Made by a program: the position numbers and the translations under genes. A DNA stretch of 64,000 nt, taken from positions 1,798,001-1,862,000 of the forward strand of contig NZ_ACQA01000001.1 in assembly GCF_000182645.1 (NCBI RefSeq). The letters are read 5' to 3'. This document shows, one piece after another, positions 34,270 through 42,468 of this stretch (positions within the stretch are counted from its first letter, which is position 1; every line of letters starts with the position of its first letter). Source of the stretch: Brucella intermedia LMG 3301 (GTDB taxonomy: Bacteria; Pseudomonadota; Alphaproteobacteria; Rhizobiales; Rhizobiaceae). Under the pieces are notes generated by a model that did not search any database, was not told the DNA's origin, and saw nothing but the letters and a program-made list of their open reading frames with translations.

Positions 34270-35312
34270 GCCACCAGACCTTCAACATCGCGGTTTTCCC
34301 AAGCCTTTTTGACGATGTCGTAAGTCACGGACATGCCGAGGCCCTGCGCAACTTCGTTTGCCAGCCGCATTGTCTTATCGATCTGGCGCAATGCGCCGCC
34401 CTTCATGCCGATGCCAAGCAGAAGCTCAACGGTGGCCTTGTCGGTCACGTCCCACGCTTCGATAAAAGCGAGCAAATCTTCCTTGTGAGGCTTGGCATAG
34501 TTCAGTCGCTTTCCGATGCGGCTCCGAAGCTGCGCGTTCTTCGAACCTTCGGACGGCATATCCTGCCGCTTCGTGTAACGACTGTGGATTTCATCATTGC
34601 CGATCAGCGCCACACCGCAGTTGTAAACGTCGACAAAGTGCCGGAGCTGGTCGATTGCCTCATTAACGAGGTTCTGGGCCTCGTCCACGATAAGCAGGGT
34701 TGGCGCACCGGCGCGGGCGAGCCTGTTGCCGATTGCGCGAGTGAGCTTCGCCGGGTTGTGCTGCATCACCTCAAGTTCCGAGGCAAGATCGACCATCATG
34801 CCGTGCACCGTCCGCGTGTGCGGCGACATTGTGACCATGTAGACATGCGGGCGCGTGGCGCGGTACTGGCGGCAAGTCATGGTCTTGCCGACGCCTGCAG
34901 GCTGCGTGACCATAACAAGGTCAGGCCCCTTCTGCGCCCACTTCAGCGCGGCTTCGATCTCTGCCGCCGTGCGGGTCAGGAAGAATGATGGAGAGGACGG
35001 CAGCGTATCAAGCTCCGCAGCCTCATCGACCGCATCAAGCCATTGCTGAACAAGCTTGTTCTGCGCATCCAGCCGACCATTGTAGCGGCCCGAAAACCAT
35101 GCGGAAAATGTGCTCTCCGGCATACCGATACGGCGAGCCGTTTCTATCTTGCTCCATTTGTTGACACTCACCACAGGCAAAAGCCGGTCAATCAGCGCCC
35201 ACCAAGTATCAATGTCCTGTTGGGTGCGGTTGGCAGTCAGTTCCGGGCCGGTCAAAGGTCGCTCCCAGGCATTGGCTGCACGATTGCCTATTGTGTTATT
35301 CACGTCTTTCAT
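34266..35312 (-). CDS. B: MuB-like AAA ATPase, target-DNA activator
   Basis: 348 residues. An N-terminal HTH (KWSKIETARRIGMPESTFSA, about 52-71) precedes the ATPase with Walker A PAGVGKT at 138-144 and Walker B LLIVDEAQ at 206-213. MuB picks the target DNA, stimulates MuA and gives target immunity. It follows MuA by 25 bases, as in all Mu-like phages. Confidence 0.93.
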   Translation of the reverse strand: MKDVNNTIGNRAANAWERPLTGPELTANRTQQDIDTWWALIDRLLPVVSVNKWSKIETARRIGMPESTFSAWFSGRYNGRLDAQNKLVQQWLDAVDEAAELDTLPSSPSFFLTRTAAEIEAALKWAQKGPDLVMVTQPAGVGKTMTCRQYRATRPHVYMVTMSPHTRTVHGMMVDLASELEVMQHNPAKLTRAIGNRLARAGAPTLLIVDEAQNLVNEAIDQLRHFVDVYNCGVALIGNDEIHSRYTKRQDMPSEGSKNAQLRSRIGKRLNYAKPHKEDLLAFIEAWDVTDKATVELLLGIGMKGGALRQIDKTMRLANEVAQGLGMSVTYDIVKKAWENRDVEGLVA

Positions 35313-35337
35313 TTACGAGGTTCCTTGATTGTTTGGA

Positions 35338-37350
35338 CTATTGGGCGGGATTTCTCCCGCCCTTCTTTTTGGAACCGTACTCACTACTTACCGGCTCATG
35401 CTTCCCTTGCGGGAACTGGATCACCGTGGGTTCGTCCCCACGAAGCGCACGGGCAAAGCCGCGCTCGAAGTCTTCCTGACTGATTGCATCCGCAACCGCT
35501 TCTTCCTGCACCGCGAGATTGCCTCTCGCGATGCGCGTCACCTTCGGGCGGACCGGCTTAGGTTCTTCGGTTCTGGCTTTTTCGCCCTGGTAAATCAGCT
35601 CACCCAACTGCTTTGCTGACAGTTTCCGCTTCGCCTCGGCGGTGGCCTTCAGCCCCTTCAAGTAATCGCGGCGGGCGCGAGCATGGTTGCGGGCGGCGTC
35701 CTGATCGAAGAAGCCGGTATCGGCGATACATTCGGCATCGCAGATCAGCGCATTGTTGAGGTCATAGACCTTGATCGTGCCGTGAAGATCATCTGGATCA
35801 AACCGGATCGTGATCTTCTTCCCGGCATGTTGGGTGAGCGCGCTATTCCAGTAGCGGTTGCCCTGGTAATGGATTTCGCCATTGCCTTTCTGTGTGCGGA
35901 TGATCTCGGACGCGAGCAGCCAAAGCGATTTCTGCGCGGTAGTTGGCTGACTGACTATTGCGGTTTCCATGCTGGCCGCAAACGTTTCATCGAAGCTGCG
36001 GCCCGCGCAGTTTGCCGATCGGCGGCCCGCCTGCGCGTTGTGTTCCGCGACCTGTTCCGAAACGTGCATATGGAAATCAGCGAGCGGAATGGCGCGGGTG
36101 CCGTAATTCTCCGGTTTGTTGGCCGTGGTGTTGCCGGTATAGGCCCCGGCGCAAAACGGATGCTTTGATATGTTCTCGGCCAGATCGCGCCATGCGCGCT
36201 CAATCGGCTTGGACTGACCGGAAAAGGGGTTGGTCCAGTGGATTTCGATGCCGAGCGTTGTCAGAAGGCCGCGCGGGTCCTCGTCCTTGACCTTAAAGCG
36301 ATAGCGGTTCGCCGTCCCGCCTGAAATCCAGTGCGAGGCAAAGGCCCGACCGTTGTCGAGGACGATCCCTTCGGGAATACCGAACTTTTCCACCATGTCG
36401 CCGATGACAAGGCGCACCGTTTCCTTGTTTTCGCTGTCTGAGAGACGCCAGGAAAGGATTTTGCCGGAATACAGGTCTTGTATGCCGAGCAGGAACATGC
36501 GCACCGGGGCTTCAGACCATGGCACCTTCACAAACACGTCGAGCTTGTGGCCGTCCATGTTCACGACCTGCATGGCATGCAGATGGGCGCGGGTTCGGCG
36601 CTGTGCTGGATAGAGCATCTTAGCTTTTTCCTTGCCGTCGCGGGCCAAGGTCTGCACTTCGGCGGGCACTTCCGCATCCAGGCGGCGGCGCAGCGCGCGT
36701 TCTGAAGGAACCGGCGTCCACTTGTTCTTTTTCGCCACCTTCACCATGCGCCGGTAACAGGCCGAAAAGCTCGGACGCTCCGGGCGCAAGTAGTCTGCGG
36801 TCAAAAACTCCCATGCTTCTTGGCTGCATGCCGACGGCTGTTTGCTGGCGGTCGAAGCTGGCGCCAGCGCTGGCAACCAATCGGCACGTGGAAGATGATG
36901 CAGCTGTGCCCGCCAATTGTAGATGGACGCGCGGCTGACGCCGTATCTGCGCACCGCAATCAGAACGGCGCTCGTCATGTCGGCTGCGGCACCTGCGGCC
37001 AGCAGCTCATCAATAAACGTCAGAATTTCGAGGCGTTTTTCACACTCGGCCTTAACGTCTGCCGAAAGCGTCTCAAAACGCGCCCAAAGAGCCGCTTTCT
37101 TTTCTGCCTCGGCATCGCGATCGTCATTGGCAGGTGCGCTGTGCACTACCAGAAGGCGGGTGCGGGCAGACTGCGGCAGAAGATCAATATGATATTCCCA
37201 ACCACCGCCGCGACGTTCGGCCTTGCGCGCCTTGCCCTCAATGTGCTTCCAGCCTGAGTTTTGCGCGAGAAAATCAATCCCACGCCGGGTTTGCGGCAGT
37301 CCGGGCAGTTTGTGCGCCGCCAGTTCGGGAATCGTGTACCATTCCTTCAT
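35338..37350 (-). CDS. A: MuA-like DDE transposase
   Basis: 670 residues, close to MuA. Domains: an N-terminal winged helix that binds phage ends (residues 1-65, EWYTIPELAAHKLPGLPQT), end-binding HTHs with GVSRASIYNWRAQL near 137-150, then the RNase H core with catalytic D266 (NMDGHK), D332 (VLDNGR) and E384 (PIERAW), and a C-terminal MuB/ClpX contact region rich in Lys. MuA's own residues 269, 336 and 392 lie at like places. It acts on the TGTAG ends. A hairpin with a T tract, oriented to + strand, lies across its last codons. Confidence 0.96.
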   Translation of the reverse strand: MKEWYTIPELAAHKLPGLPQTRRGIDFLAQNSGWKHIEGKARKAERRGGGWEYHIDLLPQSARTRLLVVHSAPANDDRDAEAEKKAALWARFETLSADVKAECEKRLEILTFIDELLAAGAAADMTSAVLIAVRRYGVSRASIYNWRAQLHHLPRADWLPALAPASTASKQPSACSQEAWEFLTADYLRPERPSFSACYRRMVKVAKKNKWTPVPSERALRRRLDAEVPAEVQTLARDGKEKAKMLYPAQRRTRAHLHAMQVVNMDGHKLDVFVKVPWSEAPVRMFLLGIQDLYSGKILSWRLSDSENKETVRLVIGDMVEKFGIPEGIVLDNGRAFASHWISGGTANRYRFKVKDEDPRGLLTTLGIEIHWTNPFSGQSKPIERAWRDLAENISKHPFCAGAYTGNTTANKPENYGTRAIPLADFHMHVSEQVAEHNAQAGRRSANCAGRSFDETFAASMETAIVSQPTTAQKSLWLLASEIIRTQKGNGEIHYQGNRYWNSALTQHAGKKITIRFDPDDLHGTIKVYDLNNALICDAECIADTGFFDQDAARNHARARRDYLKGLKATAEAKRKLSAKQLGELIYQGEKARTEEPKPVRPKVTRIARGNLAVQEEAVADAISQEDFERGFARALRGDEPTVIQFPQGKHEPVSSEYGSKKKGGRNPAQ

Positions 37351-37811
37351 GATTGCCCCCGGCGCTTCACATTCACGGGCACGGACATGAGCTTCTTGAG
37401 TTTCGCCTTCAGTTCGCGTTGCTGCTGTTGAACGGCGGCGATCTCCGCAAGGCGGACCTCATCGCCTTCCAGCAATGTTAGGCCGTCTTCGGAAACCACC
37501 ATGTCCCAAAGCCAGACCGCGCCGGTTGCCCGGACGAAAGCTTTGAAGCGCACAAGGCTGATATCGTGCGTGGCCCGACTTTCTGCCGTGTAGGCGTCAA
37601 GGGCCGCTTTGGTGAGATTAGGAATGCCAAGGTATTGCGCCATGCGCGCCGCGATCACCGGGCGCTCATAAGGACACTGCCGGATCGCCTCGGACATGGC
37701 TCGGCGCAGCTTGGAGCGGAAGCGCTGTAAGTCGATCTGCGAAGCGGGGGCGCGAACCGGAAAGAGTTCTTCGGGAAAGAAATCAAACTGATCTGGATGG
37801 AGCTTGCTCAT
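37347..37811 (-). CDS. Early phage protein upstream of MuA
   Basis: 154 residues. FRSKLRRAMSEAIRQCPYER and the following AARMAQYLGIPNLTKAALDA resemble a DNA-binding helical module, and the C-terminus is a Gln/Lys-rich coil. Proteins of this type stand between ParB-like and transposase genes in several transposable phages. No function known. Overlaps both neighbours by 4 bases. Confidence 0.65.
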   Translation of the reverse strand: MSKLHPDQFDFFPEELFPVRAPASQIDLQRFRSKLRRAMSEAIRQCPYERPVIAARMAQYLGIPNLTKAALDAYTAESRATHDISLVRFKAFVRATGAVWLWDMVVSEDGLTLLEGDEVRLAEIAAVQQQQRELKAKLKKLMSVPVNVKRRGQS

Positions 37812-38629
37812 GCCGCGTTCTCCTGGACAGCATTCGCGTCAACATGGGCAAGGATACGCGCCTGGGTTTCAGGGCTGGCATCGTTCCAAAGCTTGACGAA
37901 TGTCGAGAAAATCATCGTCTGCTTATCGGTCGCTGCCGGACGCGGCGCATCGTCAATAAGCTGCAACGCCTTGTTCAAGTCGCCTTCCTCACGGAAGGCG
38001 ATTGCAGCGCGGCGCTGAAGCGCCGGTTCCAGCTTGGCAAGCTTCAGGAGAGCCGATTGATTGTCGGCAATCGAAGTGCCGCGTACAGCCGCGCGCACGT
38101 CCGGGTGAAGATTTTGTGCGATCTTGTTAAGGCGCTCGACCGATCGCTTGGAAAGGCCGAGGCGGTCCGCAACGTGTTCAGAAAAGCTGACGGTTTCGGT
38201 TTCGCCATCGAGCAAAGCGACAAGTTGTCGTTTTGCTCCCTGATCGCCGCCGCGTGTAATTGCGCCGTTTTTTTCTTCCCACAATTCGCGGTAAGCCTTG
38301 ACGAACTCCGCGCGATCAATGGCGGAAAGCTCATTGCGAAACAGGTTTTCGGTGATTTCCTGCAAAGCCGCTTCGGTCTTGTCGGCCTCGACGATCAAAG
38401 CATCAATCTCGATGTCACCGTTGAGGACAACACCGCGCAAACGATGCGCCCCCGCAATCAGCGTAAACTTTCCGCCCTTCGCATTTGGCGTAAAACGCAC
38501 TGTGATAGGGTTTAAAAGCCCATGTTCAGCAATCGAAAGGGCAATCGCCTGGGCGTGATCTTCCTCAACGGCGCGAAGCCTGTCCGTGACCACAATATCG
38601 GCTATGGCAATACGCTTAAACTCGGCCAT
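37808..38629 (-). CDS. ParB-like DNA-binding protein
   Basis: 273 residues. The ParB/Srx N-terminal domain shows IAEHGLLNPITVRF, LIAGAHRLRG (where ParB has GERR) and ENLFRNELSAIDRAEF. An HTH follows (VADRLGLSKRSVERLNKIA, about 145-163). With the GERR arginines changed, CTP-binding as in true ParB is uncertain. In this phage it lies ahead of the transposase and might act in replication or regulation. Confidence 0.82.
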   Translation of the reverse strand: MAEFKRIAIADIVVTDRLRAVEEDHAQAIALSIAEHGLLNPITVRFTPNAKGGKFTLIAGAHRLRGVVLNGDIEIDALIVEADKTEAALQEITENLFRNELSAIDRAEFVKAYRELWEEKNGAITRGGDQGAKRQLVALLDGETETVSFSEHVADRLGLSKRSVERLNKIAQNLHPDVRAAVRGTSIADNQSALLKLAKLEPALQRRAAIAFREEGDLNKALQLIDDAPRPAATDKQTMIFSTFVKLWNDASPETQARILAHVDANAVQENAA

Positions 38630-38985
38630 TATGCTGCTGCCTTCTCAAGTTCTTGTTCAAAAAGGGTCTCTGCTAGGGCCGTCATGCGTCGATACGCATC
38701 CGCGAACGCCTCGGTCTCAAGGCGGCGGTCAACTGCATGTACGGCGAAGGAAACGGAGGTTCGCTGACGCGCCTGCATCGTGACAATCCGCCGTTTTGGC
38801 ACGCCGAATTGCGTAGCGAGAATGTGAATAGCGACCTGACGCGCCAGCAGGGCGTCAAACCAGTTATGCGGCGGATCGATAATGTCGCGCAGTGCCAGAT
38901 GCTGAAATCCGCCTTGCTGCACCGCCGCATAGCAACATGCAAGCATGGTCTGGAGGCGTTCTTCCTCGGAAAACGGGTTGAACAT
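38629..38985 (-). CDS. DnaA domain IV-like HTH protein
   Basis: 118 residues. The core LLARQVAIHILATQFGVPKR and TSVSFAVHAVDRRLE follows the helix order of the DnaA DNA-binding domain (R-Q-IA-YL, then a TTV helix), without any ATPase part. It may bind DnaA-box-like or phage sites. Its stop overlaps the start of the ParB-like gene (TAATG). Confidence 0.6.
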   Translation of the reverse strand: MFNPFSEEERLQTMLACCYAAVQQGGFQHLALRDIIDPPHNWFDALLARQVAIHILATQFGVPKRRIVTMQARQRTSVSFAVHAVDRRLETEAFADAYRRMTALAETLFEQELEKAAA

Positions 38986-38988
38986 GGT

Positions 38989-39141
38989 TCACCCCGCAAC
39001 CTGCCGGATCATGGTGGCCATTACCGCCGCGATAGCGGAAACGACGATCCAGATCGTGGGGTAGATGCTGACCATTCGGGTGACGTTGAGGCGAAACCCG
39101 CAGCAATTTTCTGTGGCAATTTTGTCATTGAGTTTCGGCAT
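38989..39141 (-). CDS. Small membrane protein (50 residues)
   Basis: A short gene supported by GAGG 6 nt before its ATG at 39141 and a stop 3 nt before the next ATG, the tight packing of true phage genes. The C-terminal half is one hydrophobic helix (IWIVVSAIAAVMATMI). First structural gene after Ner. Function unknown. Confidence 0.6.
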   Translation of the reverse strand: MPKLNDKIATENCCGFRLNVTRMVSIYPTIWIVVSAIAAVMATMIRQVAG

Positions 39142-39305
39142 TGAGAGCCTCGCAAAGTTCTGTGATTGTTTGGGCTGTGGCGCGGCGGTGTGTTTGAGAT
39201 ATCAGCCGGGACGGACCTCGCGGGGGCATAATCCGTCTTGTCAAACACGCGGTTTGCGGTGTCTGATGCTAGGCTAGAATATCCTTTCCGCCGCCGCGCC
39301 ACGCA
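39142..39305. other. Non-coding gap between Ner and the early operon
   Basis: About 160 bp with no supported gene. It may contain the leader or a terminator region of ner, but I see no clear promoter or hairpin with a T tract. Confidence 0.35.
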
Positions 39306-39602
39306 TCACGCAGCGTCCTTTTGGGGAACGGGGGCAGGCTTGCCGCGTGATGATCTGGAAGGGTATTCAGAAACGTGAATGCGATTCCGCTTCTTCGGAT
39401 AGCGATCGCAGAAGACGACCTCGACCGGGACGCCGAGCACATCGGCGATTGCGCGTTCGGCGGGTTCGTTGGGGCGGGTCCAGATATTCTTGACCCCGGA
39501 CAGGGATAGTCCATAGTCCTTGGCAATGCCCGCGAGCGTTTTCTTCTGACGACGCAAGCGGGAAAGTATCTCGTGACGGTCCCATACAACGGGGTCTGTC
39601 AT
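39306..39602 (-). CDS. ner: Ner-like early regulator
   Basis: 98 residues. DRHEILSRLRRQKKTLAGIA and then GLSLSGVKNIWTRPNEPAER is the Ner/Nlp helix-turn-helix, and VPVEVVFCDRYPKK is the family end. ATG 39602 has AGGAG 8 nt upstream, which excludes the longer frame. Ner represses early transcription after induction in Mu. It is divergent from the repressor with the operator between them. Confidence 0.9.
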   Translation of the reverse strand: MTDPVVWDRHEILSRLRRQKKTLAGIAKDYGLSLSGVKNIWTRPNEPAERAIADVLGVPVEVVFCDRYPKKRNRIHVSEYPSRSSRGKPAPVPQKDAA

Positions 39603-39699
39603 GGGGTTTCTCCTCAAGAAGCGGATGTTGGCCCATCCGCTTTTTGTTGGCTCGTTTGGTGCAATTGTTGCCGGTCTTTTCCGGCGACCAAAGTAGGGA

Positions 39700-39740
39700 T
39701 AATGCAAAATTCGGGACTTGTAAACCCGGATTTTGCATTA
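39700..39740. promoter_or_regulatory. Operator between ner and the repressor gene
   Basis: A 16-bp inverted repeat (TAATGCAAAATTCGGG at 39700-39715 and CCCGGATTTTGCATTA at 39725-39740, one mismatch) with a 9-bp centre. On the minus strand TTTACA inside the centre with TATCCC 17 bp on may be the early promoter; on the plus strand GATAAT at 39698-39703 may be a -10 box for the repressor. The symmetry suits binding by the XRE-type repressor or Ner. Confidence 0.65.
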
Positions 39741-39753
39741 ATTGGTGTTGGCT

Positions 39754-40272
39754 GTGGCTAGACCTGAAACGGCTAAGACGCCGCTCGCAGCGCGGCTGCG
39801 CGAAGTTCGAAGAGCAGCGGGCGACATTCCACGCGCTGCGTTCGCGGAACAGCTCTCAATCAGCGAAAAAACGCTGGGGAACTATGAGCGTGGAGACAAC
39901 GAACCTACGGCGTCCGTGCTGGGCGCTTATCAGTCAGTGCTGGGAGCAAACCTACATTGGATCATCACTGGCGAAGGCAGTATATTTGACGCTGATCGAT
40001 CACCGGCTCGCAAGCTTCCTGCCATTGAACCCGTATTATTGCGTACGCTAGGCCAACTTGTGCGCAGTACCTTTAGAGAGGAAGATGGGCGTATCAGCGA
40101 CCTGGACCTAGTCGTAGAAACGGGCAATGCGTACAACGATCTCCGTGCCCTGGTCGATGATCTGACTGATCCAGAAGCGGTTGAGGAAGCACTACCGATC
40201 GTAAAACGCCGACTTAAAAAGAGGTTATCCGACACTGCGGATAATCCTGCAGATCGTAAACACTCGGCTTGA
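39754..40272 (+). CDS. c: XRE-family phage repressor
   Basis: About 172 residues. An N-terminal XRE HTH with LREVRRAAGDIPRAAFAEQL and SISEKTLGNYERGDNEPTAS is followed by a helical region without a LexA-like protease Ser/Lys pair, so induction by RecA cleavage is not evident. The start is unclear: GTG 39754 is taken, TTG 39742 is possible, and neither has a ribosome site, which may mean a leaderless message. It is the only plus-strand gene in the phage and holds the lysogenic state. Confidence 0.87.
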   Translation: MARPETAKTPLAARLREVRRAAGDIPRAAFAEQLSISEKTLGNYERGDNEPTASVLGAYQSVLGANLHWIITGEGSIFDADRSPARKLPAIEPVLLRTLGQLVRSTFREEDGRISDLDLVVETGNAYNDLRALVDDLTDPEAVEEALPIVKRRLKKRLSDTADNPADRKHSA

Positions 40273-40416
40273 TCCTAGTGCGTGCCTTCCCGATAGCTCT
40301 GCTCACAAATTTTGTGTGGGACTGGAGCGCAATTGCATTCTAAGAATTTCCAGATACGTGCAATCTTCGGGGCTCCATGTTTGAGCGCCGGTTGATAGCT
40401 ACTTATTGGATAAGCG

Positions 40417-40845
40417 TTAGAAGTTACCGGTTATTTCCGTGCAGATATGGCGAACACTCAGGAGCGTACCCCTCGCAACGAAAACGGCACTTCGGATAGT
40501 CTGGGACGACTGCGGGGAAGCGCTTTCCCAAGTGGGCGTCGACAAAACAAACTTCTGCTCGTTGTCTTTCCCCAATCCAACGAACTGCCCACTAAGAAAG
40601 ACCGGCTTGTCTGATCGATTGACAACCGAAAAGCTCACACCCAGTTCAGTTTGCCCAGGTGCAAGCGGGCTTTCTTTTTCGCTCAGAACAAAATTATTGA
40701 CCGTTATCCGATCCGTTCCGCCCGACACTTGGCTGATTTTCTCGATCGGCATGCATTGGAAATTACCGACTGCACTTTGGATTACTTCCCCCGGTGTAGC
40801 TGTTCCCAGCACGACCGCCGTCATCAATGAAACGCCTACAATCAT
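40417..40845 (-). CDS. Exported accessory protein near the phage left end (moron candidate)
   Basis: 142 residues with an N-terminal hydrophobic signal (IVGVSLMTAVVLGTA). The mature part has FQCMPIEKISQVSGGTDRIT and a beta-rich ELGVSFSVVNRSDKPVFLSG, with two Cys that could pair. Not recognised. It lies between repressor and left end, convergent with the repressor, where transposable phages keep cargo genes. A possible promoter upstream is TTGTGC-17-TATTTC. Low GC relative to the late genes suggests separate origin and expression in the lysogen. Confidence 0.6.
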   Translation of the reverse strand: MIVGVSLMTAVVLGTATPGEVIQSAVGNFQCMPIEKISQVSGGTDRITVNNFVLSEKESPLAPGQTELGVSFSVVNRSDKPVFLSGQFVGLGKDNEQKFVLSTPTWESASPQSSQTIRSAVFVARGTLLSVRHICTEITGNF

Positions 40846-41279
40846 GAACTTGCCCCCGCTGCAAAATCAGTAGGGGAGAAATAGCGTCCCGCTAATAAAT
40901 GCACAATCCATACTGATTAAACTCCGCGTGATCACAGGCATCTGGCCGGTCACCAACGTCCGACCTCAGCATGCAAAAATGGCGATGGGCGTCTTCCATC
41001 TTAAATTTGGCATCAAAACAGACTGGAGTAGGAATAACCGTCTGTTATTATTATGCTATTTTCCACCGAGGCCCATGTTGGAACGAACTTCCATCTTTAA
41101 TTTTACATTTTCACATATTTTCTGCCGTTCGGGTGGACAGCTTTAAAAATCGTTGTTTTTCGGTAGTATCAATAAAATCAACGATTTGAGGACACTTAAA
41201 AGGATTTTGAGGGGTTTTCAGCGGACGCTTAAGGGGCTGGCCCGATTTTCGGCGTTCAACCACTTCCTGCTTGATTTCC

Positions 41280-41299
41280 CGCTGACCCGGTGTCAAAAA
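41280..41299 (-). repeat. Second left-end transposase-binding-like site (L2)
   Basis: Reading inward, TTTTTGACACCGGGTCAGC resembles the terminal TGTAGTTTGACACTGGTT in TTTGACAC-GG. It lies about 120 bp in from the tip and has the same orientation, as do L1 and L2 in Mu. Confidence 0.5.
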
Positions 41300-41397
41300 C
41301 GGCTCGTCGCCAGCTTCCGCCGGCTGATATTTAAGCCCTTGAATTGCCGCCGCTTTTCACTTGTTTTCGGGCAGTTTCAGATATTCCCATAAAATCC

Positions 41398-41418
41398 ACT
41401 AACCAGTGTCAAACTACA
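41398..41418 (-). repeat. Prophage left terminus (attL-side transposase site, L1)
   Basis: The inward sequence TGTAGTTTGACACTGGTT starts at 41418 and matches the right end in TGTAG, TGAC/TGTC and GGTT. It abuts the target duplication. Confidence 0.85.
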
Positions 41419-41423
41419 TTGCG
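41419..41423 (+). repeat. Target site duplication TTGCG, high-coordinate side
   Basis: Same 5-mer as at 1428-1432. Joining the flanks over one copy gives the empty site GGGTTTTGCGCTTGG. Confidence 0.93.
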
Positions 41424-41434
41424 CTTGGAACACA

Positions 41435-41460
41435 TCGTTCGAAACCCGACCATCGAACGA
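41435..41460 (-). terminator. Hairpin after the periplasmic protein gene
   Basis: TCGTTCG (41435-41441) and CGAACGA (41454-41460) form a 7-bp stem 5 nt beyond the stop at 41466. No T tract, so termination is uncertain. The prophage inserted just past it. Confidence 0.35.
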
Positions 41461-41465
41461 CAAAC

Positions 41466-41879
41466 TCAATTGGCAGCAGAAGCAATGATGCGGCAAAGTC
41501 CTTCGCGTACGACTGACTTGCTCGTCGCCTGTCCCGCCTGAATGGTGAAGATCGCATCGACACGCGTGCTCTTGCCCTGCGCCCGGGCAGTGACGCGCAA
41601 GGTCTGGATCCGGCCCGATCCGGTCGTTTCCTGAAAAGCCTCGATAGAAGCGAGCTGCTTGTTCACCTTGATACCCGAAAACCCTTCAGCGGCAATGGCT
41701 TGTGCCAGACGCTGCAAGGCGGCCGCAGACTTCACGCCGGTAAAGCTCTGTGTCGAGCGATAGCTCACGGATGTTACCAGCGGAACGCCATCGGATTTGA
41801 AATTCTGTTCGCACGAAGCCGCAAACCCCACTCCGCCGGTGGCAAGGGTCAACAGACCCGCAAACAGAAACACCCGCAT
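41466..41879 (-). CDS. Periplasmic protein of unknown function
   Basis: 137 residues with a clear signal peptide (VFLFAGLLTLATGGVGFAA, cleavage near residue 21) and two Cys in the mature part (SCEQNF and GLCRII) likely to pair. The rest is an alternating beta/helix pattern with SYRSTQSFTGVKSAAALQRL. Not recognised as a named family. Prophage insertion lies 47 bp after its stop, leaving the gene whole. Confidence 0.65.
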   Translation of the reverse strand: MRVFLFAGLLTLATGGVGFAASCEQNFKSDGVPLVTSVSYRSTQSFTGVKSAAALQRLAQAIAAEGFSGIKVNKQLASIEAFQETTGSGRIQTLRVTARAQGKSTRVDAIFTIQAGQATSKSVVREGLCRIIASAAN

Positions 41880-42048
41880 TCATTCCTCCTTCAACCGTGT
41901 TCAACCATCGTACTATTAGATCGTCGCAACTGCTTCGCCAACGGGAAGTTGATGCCCATGCGGCAACACTTCACTGGATTGTGGCCGGTACAGCGACTAT
42001 ATCCGCGCCATAGCCCGTTTTTCCGGCGCAAAGATATCAACAGGCGAC

Positions 42049-42468
42049 ATGACCGTTCTCACCAATCAGCCTCACCCATCCATCGACCCGGCTTCAATCG
42101 AAAGACTGGTGACGACGTTCTATGGACGCGCGCGCGAAGATGCAGTCATCGGGCCGATCTTTGCCGATGCGGTCGATGATTGGGATCACCACATCGCGCA
42201 GATCGCCGCGTTCTGGTCGTCGGTCATTCTCAAGACCGGCAATTACGAAGGCCGCCCCATGGCCCCGCATCTGAAACTGGGACTGAAGAACGAACATTTC
42301 GACCGCTGGCTCGACCTTTTCGAGAAGACCACGCGCGAAATCTTTCCGCGGGATGCTGCAATCATCTTCATCGACAGGGCTCGCCGAATTGCCGACAGTT
42401 TTGAAATGGCAATCGCTACAAATACGGGACAGATCGCCGCGCCGCGGCATTCGCGCCGTCCTCTTTAA
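42049..42468 (+). CDS. Group III truncated haemoglobin
   Basis: 139 residues. LVTTFYGRAREDAVIGPIF near the start, then FWSSVILKTGNYEGRPMAPH and NEHFDRWLDLFEKT, is the group III (P) pattern, with the proximal His in the last segment. Such globins bind oxygen or NO; in Brucellaceae they are often misnamed as TatC-related. It stands between a minus-strand gene and the carrier-protein cluster, transcribed alone. The last 15 residues are an Arg-rich extension. Confidence 0.85.
   Translation: MTVLTNQPHPSIDPASIERLVTTFYGRAREDAVIGPIFADAVDDWDHHIAQIAAFWSSVILKTGNYEGRPMAPHLKLGLKNEHFDRWLDLFEKTTREIFPRDAAIIFIDRARRIADSFEMAIATNTGQIAAPRHSRRPL

Larger units (their letters stand above)
1433..41418 (-). mobile_element. 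Complete Mu-like transposable prophage with P2-like tail (39,986 bp)
   Basis: Both termini start TGTAG when read inward and are flanked by the identical 5-mer TTGCG, so the element's limits are seen at base level. It carries MuA and MuB homologues, a cI-type repressor and Ner, a Mor-type activator, Mu-type head genes (gp25-gp29, F, I/Z, gp35-37, G) and a P2-type contractile tail. The phage left end is at the high coordinate and transcription runs mainly to the minus strand. No integrase is present. All modules expected for a viable phage seem intact, so it is probably inducible. It lies in an intergenic gap between tRNA-Met and a periplasmic protein gene. Confidence 0.95.
40846..41418. other. 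Prophage left-end region, non-coding
   Basis: 573 bp with low GC and no convincing gene. It contains the left terminus and second transposase site (separate entries), an inverted repeat AAATCGTTG/CAACGATTT at 41147-41155 and 41179-41187, and TTTTGAGGGGTTTT near 41205, like the GTTTGAGGGGC of the right-end copies. A 61-codon open frame at 41111-41296 lacks a good start. Confidence 0.5.

Noticed and set aside
35343..35362. GC-rich hairpin with T tract at the end of the transposase gene (plus orientation)
   Set aside because: It would end plus-strand transcripts, yet no plus-strand gene lies there; it may be chance in Lys/Gly codons.
41111..41296. 61-codon frame in the phage left end
   Set aside because: It starts with TTG without a ribosome site and runs through transposase-site-like sequence, so coding is doubtful.
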